From NCBI GenBank assembly GCA_964540295.1, contig CAZIMT010000112.1, positions 1 through 10,526 of the forward strand: a stretch of 10,526 bases of DNA. Reading direction: 5' to 3'. Source of the DNA: CAZCPB01 sp964540295. GTDB taxonomy: Bacteria > Planctomycetota > Phycisphaerae > Phycisphaerales > UBA1924. Positions 1 to 5,957 of the stretch are shown piece after piece. Positions within the stretch are counted from its first letter, which is position 1. Every line of letters starts with the position of its first letter. A program made the translations under genes and the position numbers. The notes below the pieces were generated by a model. It was not told the DNA's origin. It saw nothing but the letters and a program-made list of their open reading frames with translations, and searched no databases.

Positions 1-686
1 GGGTTGATGAACGGGTCCATGTACGACTTGGCGGGGAGTTTTTCCGGGCGGAAGTCTCTGCTAGGGCGGCTCCCTGAGCCGTCTTCATCGTCCGGATCAC
101 GAGCACCTCGCCCGCCTTGCCCGCCTTGGCCCGAGGCGTGCCAGCGGGTGGGCTCTTCGCGGGCCACGAACACCGAGTGCGGGTCGATGAGGTGCTCGAT
201 CGACAGGCAGGCGTCGAGGAATCGTTCGACGACATCGTGCCCGTGCCGCTCGACGTGACGGCGTACGCGCGTGGCGTGGTTGGCCATCTGGTCGATCATT
301 TTGCGGTCGGTCTTGCTGAACCAGAAGTTGTGTTTGAAGAAATCTGCGTGCCCGTAGACGTGGGCCATGACGAGCTTCTGGTCGGTCACGGCGTTGGATT
401 CTTGCAGGTACGCGTAGCAGGGGTCGTTGTTGATGACCATCTCGTAGATTCGCCCGAGCCCGTAGGCGTCGCGTTTGCTGAGTTTCTCGTACTCCATGCC
501 CCAGCGCCAGTGCGGGTAGCGGACGGGGAAGCCGCCGTAGGCCGCGATCTGGTTCATGGTCTCGAAGGGGAGAACCTCGAAGACGACCTCGAAGAAGTCG
601 AGCCCGTACTCGACCGCTTTGGCTCGGATGGCCTGCATGTGGGTGAGCAGCTCGGGCGTGAGTTCGGTGTGGGGTGTGACTGGCAT
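1..686 (-). CDS. SpoVR family protein, N-terminal part (gene runs off the left edge)
   Basis: This frame is open from an ATG at 686-684 down to base 1, giving 228 residues; SpoVR/YcgB proteins are usually about 450-520 residues, so roughly the first half is present. The family signature is clear: YPHWRWGMEYEKLSK at residues 57-71, then INNDPCYAYL (85-94), AHVYGHADFFKHN (108-120) and the late SYMDPFIN motif (221-228). Residues 186-211 form a Gly/Asp/Ser/Arg-rich linker, where the family is variable. SpoVR was named for spore cortex formation in Bacillus, but it is widespread in non-sporulating bacteria, where it often travels with the kinase PrkA and a YeaH/YhbH protein; its molecular activity is not settled. 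Neither partner is visible here; they could lie beyond base 1. No gene lies upstream on the same strand, so this is the first gene of its unit. No Shine-Dalgarno precedes the ATG, so the start rests on family alignment from memory. Confidence 0.93.
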   Translation of the reverse strand, partial: MPVTPHTELTPELLTHMQAIRAKAVEYGLDFFEVVFEVLPFETMNQIAAYGGFPVRYPHWRWGMEYEKLSKRDAYGLGRIYEMVINNDPCYAYLQESNAVTDQKLVMAHVYGHADFFKHNFWFSKTDRKMIDQMANHATRVRRHVERHGHDVVERFLDACLSIEHLIDPHSVFVAREEPTRWHASGQGGQGGRGARDPDDEDGSGSRPSRDFRPEKLPAKSYMDPFIN

Positions 687-797
687 GGTGGTGTTATCGG
701 CAATCTACCACCCGCTCATACGCCGCACATGCAGAAAGAGATCGCTGGAATGTTCGGATGAGTTACCGGAAGTTCGTGAGTTAACGTTCAATCTTCG

Positions 798-820
798 TTC
801 GGTCCCAAAAAACGACCGAA
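798..820. repeat. 7-bp inverted repeat in divergent promoter region
   Basis: TTCGGTC (798-804) and GACCGAA (814-820) are perfect inverted copies separated by nine A-rich bases. There is no T-tract after it on either strand and it sits more than 100 bases from both starts, so it is not an obvious terminator. It could be a binding site for a dimeric regulator or a chance hairpin. Confidence 0.35.
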
Positions 821-1127
821 TATCGTGTGGCGTCCGCGGTGGGACTTGGTATCGTGGTGAGGTGAAGTTGTCCGGGTCGTTCGTGCTCTGCGAGCCATTC
901 GCTCGACTCTTCCCGGGTTCTTCAAGTTTCGTTGCCGTCGTGTTCTGGTCTTTGCTGGGCGTGATTCGCGTGGTTTAGCGGCTTTGTACACGAGAACTGG
1001 TCTGCTAGTTTTCACGGTGGGGGTGGTGGGTTTGCTTTAGGTCGGTGCTTGGCACGAGTATTTTTTCCCAGACGTTCGTTCCTGCTCGTTTTCGTATGAA
1101 TCTTTGGTCTGGTGGTCCGTCTTTTTC

Positions 1128-1134
1128 GGAGGGG
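1128..1134 (+). promoter_or_regulatory. Shine-Dalgarno sequence of the secreted-protein gene
   Basis: GGAGGGG lies 5 bases before the ATG at 1140 (GGAGG itself is 7 bases before it). It decides the start: an in-frame TTG at 1104 would add 12 residues ahead of the signal peptide and has no such site. Confidence 0.8.
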
Positions 1135-1139
1135 TCGTC

Positions 1140-4103
1140 ATGAAGTTGAATTGGAGATCCGTTGTTGGCGCGTGCGCCACGGTTGTCGCGCCGCTCGCGG
1201 CGTTGTTCCTCGGGCTTTCTTCGGCGCAAGCTCAGGAAGGCCCGATTACGCCCCCCNNNNNNNNNNGGGTTGGCGAGAAGGGCATCACCGAGACGGTCCA
1301 GCAGATCATGGACCGCGAGGCGCTTCGCAAGCAGTGGGAGCTGGCCGACGGGCTGATCCTGATGAACGAGCACGAGATCGAGCAGGACCACTTGGTGTCC
1401 GACCTCAACTCTCCGAACGTCAGCCGCTGGCCGATTGGCGGCGGGCTGGAGCAGGGCGGCCTCGGCGGGCGGATCGACACCGGCCCGGGAACAGGTCTCC
1501 CACAGACCCCGAGCACCAAGTTCAACGGGCCAACACTCGGGTCTTCTGGCTTCGTGCCGCCGGACTCTCAGGGCTCGGTCGGCCCGACGCAGGTTGTGGC
1601 CTGCGCCAACGGTCGCATCACGGTGTACAGCAAGACCGGCACCGTTGGCGGGCTCAACGCCAGTCTCGACACGTTTTTCACCAGCGTCGCCAACGCCTCG
1701 GGGATCTCTGATCCGCAGGTGCGTTACGACCGGCTTTCGACTCGTTGGTTTGTGCTGGCGATCAACGTCGCCACGCCCAACCGCGTGGTTCTTGCGGTCA
1801 GCAGCGGGCCGACGATCACCAACACGGCGAGCTTCACGTTTTATCAGTTTCAGTGGGACACGGTGACGCCGACGAACGCTTCGGACACCAACGGTTTTTA
1901 CGACTATTGCTCGCTGGGAGTTGACGCCAACGCGCTGTATACGGCTGGCAACATCTTCAATCCTAGTTACAACGGCGTGTCGGGCTTCGTGATCCGCAAG
2001 TCGTCGGTGCTGGCTGGCGGGCCGATTGTGGTGACGGCGGTCCGTCGCATGGTCGCCAGTTCGGTCGGCAGCGGTCCGTTCGCGGCTCGCGGCGTTGATA
2101 ACGACGACCCGGCGGCCACGGAGGGCTACTTCATCGGGCCAGACAACGCGGTCACCGGCCGCTTGGTTGTGCGTCGTATCACCAACCCCGGCGGCTCGCC
2201 CACTATCTCGGGCAACCTCAACATCACCACCCCGACGACCAACAACCCGATCGCGGTGGCTGCGCTGGGCACGACCGGCACGCTGGACGGTATCGATCGT
2301 CGATTGCTTTCGGCGAATATCCGTAGGAACCGCGCGACGGGGTCGCTAAGCCTCTGGGCGTCGCACCACATCCAGGTCAATGCCGCTGGCGTGGCGAGCG
2401 CCGCCGGGGGCCGCAACGGAACGCGCTGGTACCAAGTTGGCACGCTGACCGGCGCCCCGACGCTGACCCAGTCGGGCACCATGTTTGACAGCGCCGCCAG
2501 CAACCCCAAGAGCTTCTGGATGAGCGGCATCGCGATGACCGGTCAGGGCCATATGGCGGTCGCCGCGACTGTTGCGGGCTTGGCGGACCGCCCGGGCGCA
2601 GCCGCCGCGGGTCGCCTGTCCTCTGACCCGCTGGGCACCACCCAGGCCACGACGATCGTCGATGCCGCCGTCGCGGGCTATAACGCTCAGGGCAGCGGCA
2701 ACCAGCGTTGGGGCGACTACGCCGCCACAGTCGTCGATCCGACGGACGATCAGACACTCTGGACATTCGTTGAATGGTGCAACGCGAGCAACTCGTGGGC
2801 TGTCCGCGTGATCAAGCTGCTCGCCCCGCCGCCAGCGTTGCCGGTTTCGTGCTCTCCCGCTACCGTCGCTCAGGGTGCTTCGAACGTGAACATCACGGTG
2901 ACCGGGACGTCGGCCTCGGGCTCGGCGTTCTATGACACCGAGGCCGGGTTCAACCGCCTTCTCGCCAGCGTCGCGGGCACCGGCGTCACGGTTAACTCAG
3001 TGAGCTTCAGCCACGCGACACCTTTGCAGTTCACGATGAACGTTTCGGTGACGGCCGGGGCGACCCTTAGCGCGCGCACCGTGACCGCTACCAATCCTGA
3101 TTTGCAAACCGCCACGAGTGCGGCGGGTGTGCTCACGGTTGTCTCGGGCTCAACCTGCCCGGGCTTCACGCAGAACCCCGGCAATCAGACGGCCTGCACG
3201 GGCACGCCCACCAGCTTCAGCGTCACGGCGACGGGGAGCCCGGCACCCACGCTCCAGTGGCGCAGGAACACGGTCAACATCCCGGGCGCGACCAGCCCGA
3301 CGTTCAACATTCTCAGCGTCGTCGCTGGTGATGCCGGAAGCTATGACTGCGTGGCAACCAACTCTTGCGGCAGCGCGCCGAGCACGGCCGCAACGCTCAC
3401 CGTGAACACGGGCGTCGCTATCAACACTCAGCCCTCGCCGCAGACCGTGTGCGTCGGCGCGCCGTCGGCGTTCACGGTCGGCGCGACCGGCTCGCCGACG
3501 ATCACTTACCAGTGGCGTAAGAACACCGCCAACATCGGCGGCGCGATCGCCAGCAGCTATTCGATCCTGTCCACGTCGGTCCTCGACGGCGGGAGTTACG
3601 ACTGCGTTGTCACCAACGGGTGCAGTTCGGTGACGAGCAACGCGGTGGTCCTCACCGTGAATGTCTCGCCGTCGATCGGTTCTCAGCCCAGCAACCTGAC
3701 CCAGAACCCGGGTACGAACGCCGCGTTCACGGTCGGCGCGACGGGCTCGGGCGTGCTCTCGTATCAGTGGCGCAAGAACACGGTGAATCTGGCCGACAGC
3801 GGGAACATCTCGGGCTCGGGCACGGTCACACTGAACCTTACTAACATCGGCCCGGCCGACGCTGGAAGTTATGATTGCGTCGTGACCAACCTCTGCGGCA
3901 GCGTGACGAGCACCGCCGCGACGCTCGCTGTAAACGCCTGCCCGTCTGATTTCAACGGCGACGGGTTCGTGACCGGTGAGGACTTCGACGCCTACGTGGC
4001 CGCATTCGAGGCTGGGAACATCTCCGCCGACTTTAACGGTGACGGGTTCGTGACTGGTGAAGACTTCGACGCGTACAACGTCGCGTTCGAGGCGGGGTGC
4101 TAA
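1140..4103 (+). CDS. Large secreted protein with Ig-like repeats and C-terminal dockerin-type tail
   Basis: The product has 987 residues and is exported: residues 1-31 form a Sec signal peptide (basic start, hydrophobic core, AQA before Gln32). Residues 40-43 are unknown because of ten Ns at 1257-1266. Residues about 125-560 form a body opening with a VPPDSQGSVGP motif followed by NGRITVYSK and a DPQVRYDRLSTRWF-type segment; this pattern occurs in bacterial secreted, probably beta-propeller-like proteins, whose function I do not know. Residues about 560-672 are an all-beta, Thr/Ser/Val-rich domain. Three Ig-like domains follow (about 673-757, 758-840, 841-933), each with QWR and a GSYDC core. 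The tail (934-987) is two 23-residue calcium-binding dockerin-like repeats enclosed by CPS and GC. No catalytic motif is seen. A surface or matrix/adhesion role is inference. No cohesin gene is in view. A strong SD supports the start, and a terminator follows at 4155. Confidence 0.88.
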   Translation: MKLNWRSVVGACATVVAPLAALFLGLSSAQAQEGPITPPXXXXVGEKGITETVQQIMDREALRKQWELADGLILMNEHEIEQDHLVSDLNSPNVSRWPIGGGLEQGGLGGRIDTGPGTGLPQTPSTKFNGPTLGSSGFVPPDSQGSVGPTQVVACANGRITVYSKTGTVGGLNASLDTFFTSVANASGISDPQVRYDRLSTRWFVLAINVATPNRVVLAVSSGPTITNTASFTFYQFQWDTVTPTNASDTNGFYDYCSLGVDANALYTAGNIFNPSYNGVSGFVIRKSSVLAGGPIVVTAVRRMVASSVGSGPFAARGVDNDDPAATEGYFIGPDNAVTGRLVVRRITNPGGSPTISGNLNITTPTTNNPIAVAALGTTGTLDGIDRRLLSANIRRNRATGSLSLWASHHIQVNAAGVASAAGGRNGTRWYQVGTLTGAPTLTQSGTMFDSAASNPKSFWMSGIAMTGQGHMAVAATVAGLADRPGAAAAGRLSSDPLGTTQATTIVDAAVAGYNAQGSGNQRWGDYAATVVDPTDDQTLWTFVEWCNASNSWAVRVIKLLAPPPALPVSCSPATVAQGASNVNITVTGTSASGSAFYDTEAGFNRLLASVAGTGVTVNSVSFSHATPLQFTMNVSVTAGATLSARTVTATNPDLQTATSAAGVLTVVSGSTCPGFTQNPGNQTACTGTPTSFSVTATGSPAPTLQWRRNTVNIPGATSPTFNILSVVAGDAGSYDCVATNSCGSAPSTAATLTVNTGVAINTQPSPQTVCVGAPSAFTVGATGSPTITYQWRKNTANIGGAIASSYSILSTSVLDGGSYDCVVTNGCSSVTSNAVVLTVNVSPSIGSQPSNLTQNPGTNAAFTVGATGSGVLSYQWRKNTVNLADSGNISGSGTVTLNLTNIGPADAGSYDCVVTNLCGSVTSTAATLAVNACPSDFNGDGFVTGEDFDAYVAAFEAGNISADFNGDGFVTGEDFDAYNVAFEAGC
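1257..1266. other. Assembly gap (10 N) inside a coding sequence
   Basis: Ten undetermined bases are preceded by CCCCCC and followed by GGG. The true length is unknown. The reading frame is the same on both sides if the gap is taken as exactly ten bases, and the left side ends just after a signal peptide, so one continuous gene is likely but not proven. Confidence 0.97.
3156..3935 (+). repeat. Three tandem Ig-like domain repeats (coding)
   Basis: Three consecutive segments of about 83-93 codons start near 3156, 3411 and 3660. Each carries a PxxxF or NAAF beta-strand, a QWR(R/K)NT core, and GSYDCV(A/V)TN near its end followed by CGS or CSS. The nucleotide sequence around the QWR(K/R)NT core is also visibly similar between copies, so they arose by duplication. 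The third copy lacks the early Cys found in copies one and two (TAC, TVC). Confidence 0.75.
3948..4097 (+). repeat. Duplicated dockerin-type calcium-binding repeat (coding)
   Basis: Two 69-base units, 3948-4016 and 4029-4097, each encode a 23-residue repeat starting DFNGDGFVTGEDFDAY. Asp1, Asn3, Asp5, Thr9 and Asp12 occupy the positions expected for the calcium loop of a type I dockerin. The units differ at 12 of 69 bases but at only 2 of 23 residues. Confidence 0.85.
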
Positions 4104-4154
4104 AGCACGGAGCTGGGACCGAATCTCTTGCGGTTGAGTCTTCCATCAACACAC

Positions 4155-4190
4155 ACGGCCCCCGGCGTCACGCCGGGGGCCGTTTTCTTT
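4155..4190 (+). terminator. Intrinsic terminator of the secreted-protein gene
   Basis: A perfect 13-bp GC-rich stem (4155-4167 with 4171-4183), a three-base TCA loop and a TTTTCTTT tract form a textbook rho-independent terminator 51 bases after the stop codon at 4103. Read on the minus strand the same hairpin is followed by GTGTGTG rather than a T-run, so it probably serves the convergent xylulokinase transcript less well. Confidence 0.93.
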
Positions 4191-4227
4191 GGGACCGAGT
4201 CAGCGTGCCCGTGCCACCGAGCCTGCG

Positions 4228-5820
4228 CTATTCGATCCGCGCGAGCATGCCGTTCGTTTCCCGCAGCGCCTCGTACAGCCGTTCGAAGGCCTGTCGCGAC
4301 GCTGAATACTGCCCCGAATGTTCCGACGGCCCGACGACCTCGACCTCCCGGATCGTGGCCGCGCACGCGGCGGGGACGCTGGGCCAGGCTCCGGCGCCGA
4401 CGCCTGCCATCAGGGCTGCGCCGAGGGCGGGGCCTTGGTCGGTGTTCGTGGTCGCCACGGGCAGGTCGTAGACATCGGCCTGGAGCTGGCGCCAGAGCGG
4501 TGATCGGGCACCGCCGCCGCCGAGGCGGACTTGGTCCACTGGAACTCCGGTTGAGCGCACGAGGTCGAGGATCTGTCTCATGCCGAAGGTCACGCCCTCG
4601 ACGATGGCGCGTATGAGGTGTGCGCGGGTGTGGCGTGCGGTCAGGCCGATCCATCCGCCGCGAGCCTCGGGGTCGGCGTGCGGGCAGCGTTCGCCGGTGA
4701 GGTAGGGCAGGAAGATGAGGCCTTCGCAGCCGGGGGGTGCGCGCTGGGCCTCGGACAGGAGGGTGTCGAAGGATTCTTGGAGGAAGAGCGTGTCGCGGGC
4801 CCATTGCAACGAGCCTGCGGCAGAGAGCATCACGCCCGTGACGCACCATCCGCCGGGCGTGCGAGCGTCGCCGGTGGCGGCGCACATGGTGTGGAGGCGG
4901 CCGATGTCATTGTCGTCCTTATTGCTGATGAGGTGCGGGGGCGGCAGGTCTTTCCGCGGCTGATCGGCGTGCGCATAGATGACGCCGCTGGTCCCCAGCG
5001 TCGCCAGCACCATCCCCGGCGCGACCACGCCAGCCCCGACGGCGCCGCACTGGTTGTCGCCCGACCCGCCCACGATCGGCGTGCCCACGGGCAACCTCGT
5101 TTGGTCCGCGGCCCAGGCGCTGAGGGTCGTGGACTGGGCGGCCGACTCGACGATTGTGGGGAGCCACGTCGGGTCTAGCTCGACGTTTGAGATCGCCTTG
5201 GCGCTCCACGTGCGGCGATCGACATCGAGGAGCAGCGTCCCTGAGGCGTCGCCGACGTCCGTTCCGCAGTGCCCGCTGAGCCGGAAGCGCACGTAGTCCT
5301 TGGGGAGCAGGACCTGCGCGACGCGTGCGAAGACGGCGGGTTCGTGCCGCCGCAGCCAGAGGATCTTGGGCAGCGTGAAGCCGGTCAAGGCCGCGTTGCC
5401 GACGAGTTGGACGAGGGCGCGGCGCCCGCCCGCGAGTTGTTCGATCTCGGCGCACTGGGAGGCTGTGCGCTGGTCGTTCCACAAGATCGCTGGGCGCAAG
5501 GGGGTGCCGTGCTGGCCTCGTGCGTTGATGGTTGCCTGATCGAGGAAGACCGAGCCGTGCATCTGCCCGCTGAGGCCGACGGCTCGGATGTTGTTGGTTC
5601 CGCCTGCTCCGCCTCTCTCAACGCCGAGATGAGTGCGCAGGTCCGCGATCACGCGGACGGTGGCGGCCCACCAGTCCTCGGGGTTCTGCTCAGACCAACC
5701 GGGGTGCGGGTGGCTGATGGGGTAGGGGTGCGTGGCCGAGGCGACGACGCGGCCAGCCTGGTTGATTGCGACCCCCTTGGCCGAGGAGGTGCCGACATCG
5801 ATGCCGAAAAAGTGATCCAT
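4228..5820 (-). CDS. xylB: Xylulokinase (FGGY carbohydrate kinase)
   Basis: The enzyme phosphorylates D-xylulose with ATP to xylulose 5-phosphate, which enters the pentose phosphate pathway in the cytoplasm. The 530 residues show the FGGY fold: GIDVGTSSAKG (6-16) for phosphate binding, WSEQNPEDWW (42-51), SGQMHG (84-89) and WNDQRT (114-119) around the sugar, LPKDYVRFRL (172-181), GGSGDNQCGAVGAG (251-264) with the probable catalytic base Asp255, LPYLTGERCPH (371-381) and GGGARSPLWRQ (435-445) for nucleotide binding. Agreement with Escherichia coli XylB (recalled) runs end to end. It is longer than that protein (about 484), partly from an acidic insert near residues 285-327. The start is the ATG just before DHFFGIDVG; an upstream in-frame ATG at 5928 would read through the porin terminator. 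No SD is present. No xylose isomerase or transporter gene is in view. Another ketopentose substrate cannot be excluded. Confidence 0.93.
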   Translation of the reverse strand: MDHFFGIDVGTSSAKGVAINQAGRVVASATHPYPISHPHPGWSEQNPEDWWAATVRVIADLRTHLGVERGGAGGTNNIRAVGLSGQMHGSVFLDQATINARGQHGTPLRPAILWNDQRTASQCAEIEQLAGGRRALVQLVGNAALTGFTLPKILWLRRHEPAVFARVAQVLLPKDYVRFRLSGHCGTDVGDASGTLLLDVDRRTWSAKAISNVELDPTWLPTIVESAAQSTTLSAWAADQTRLPVGTPIVGGSGDNQCGAVGAGVVAPGMVLATLGTSGVIYAHADQPRKDLPPPHLISNKDDNDIGRLHTMCAATGDARTPGGWCVTGVMLSAAGSLQWARDTLFLQESFDTLLSEAQRAPPGCEGLIFLPYLTGERCPHADPEARGGWIGLTARHTRAHLIRAIVEGVTFGMRQILDLVRSTGVPVDQVRLGGGGARSPLWRQLQADVYDLPVATTNTDQGPALGAALMAGVGAGAWPSVPAACAATIREVEVVGPSEHSGQYSASRQAFERLYEALRETNGMLARIE

Positions 5821-5821
5821 C

Positions 5822-5838
5822 GTACCGAGTGTACCGAG
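5822..5838. repeat. 8-bp direct repeat immediately upstream of xylB
   Basis: GTACCGAG occurs at 5822-5829 and again at 5831-5838, with a period of nine. On the xylB strand this reads CTCGGTAC twice, ending one base before the ATG, where a ribosome binding site would normally lie. Confidence 0.6.
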
Positions 5839-5839
5839 G

Positions 5840-5852
5840 CGAGCTTGGCTCG
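5840..5852. promoter_or_regulatory. Possible operator: 13-bp palindrome upstream of xylB
   Basis: CGAGC (5840-5844) and GCTCG (5848-5852) are inverted around TTG. The palindrome lies between the xylB start codon and a TTGACA hexamer (minus strand, 5885-5880), a position suited to a repressor site. No regulator gene is adjacent, so this is positional inference. Confidence 0.3.
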
Positions 5853-5883
5853 ACGTGGGATGACGTGCGCCAGCGTGGGTGTC

Positions 5884-5916
5884 AAAAAAAGAAACAGCCG
5901 ACCTTGCGGTCGGCTG
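5884..5916 (-). terminator. Intrinsic terminator of the porin gene
   Basis: On the minus strand CAGCCGACC (5916-5908) pairs with GGTCGGCTG (5903-5895) around a four-base GCAA loop, and is followed by TTTCTTTTTTT (5894-5884). It lies about 40 bases after the porin stop codon at 5958. It separates the porin from xylB, which therefore needs its own promoter in the 63 bases that remain. Confidence 0.92.
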
Positions 5917-5957
5917 GTTTGAGAACATTGAATCACGGATCTGCGAACCAGGTCAGG

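Larger units (their letters stand above)
687..1139. other. Divergent intergenic region between spoVR and the secreted-protein gene
   Basis: These 453 bases separate two divergently transcribed genes and must carry both promoters. No open frame here looks like a protein; the longest on the minus strand (788-1015) is Arg-rich and has no recognisable start signal. Visible structure: a 7-bp inverted repeat TTCGGTC/GACCGAA at 798-804 and 814-820; a G-rich run at 1016-1030; and a weak promoter-like pair for the plus-strand gene, TTGTAC at 984-989 and TAGTTT at 1006-1011 (16-base spacing), which matches the sigma-70 consensus poorly. The last base-rich element is the ribosome binding site at 1128-1134. 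Confidence 0.6.

Noticed and set aside
788..1015. 75-codon minus-strand open frame upstream of spoVR
   Set aside because: The product would be extremely rich in Arg, Lys and Thr with no domain, there is no ribosome binding site, and it occupies the divergent promoter region.
1104..1139. TTG start for the secreted protein
   Set aside because: It lacks a ribosome binding site and places 12 residues in front of a normal signal peptide, whereas the ATG at 1140 has a strong SD.
5269..5922. Long plus-strand open frame opposite the start of xylB
   Set aside because: It is antisense to a well-supported kinase gene, and long shadow frames are expected opposite GC-rich coding sequence; the protein resembles nothing.
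5821..5928. N-terminal extension of xylulokinase to an ATG at 5928
   Set aside because: It would translate through the porin terminator hairpin and T-tract, and the FGGY fold begins only at the ATG at 5820.
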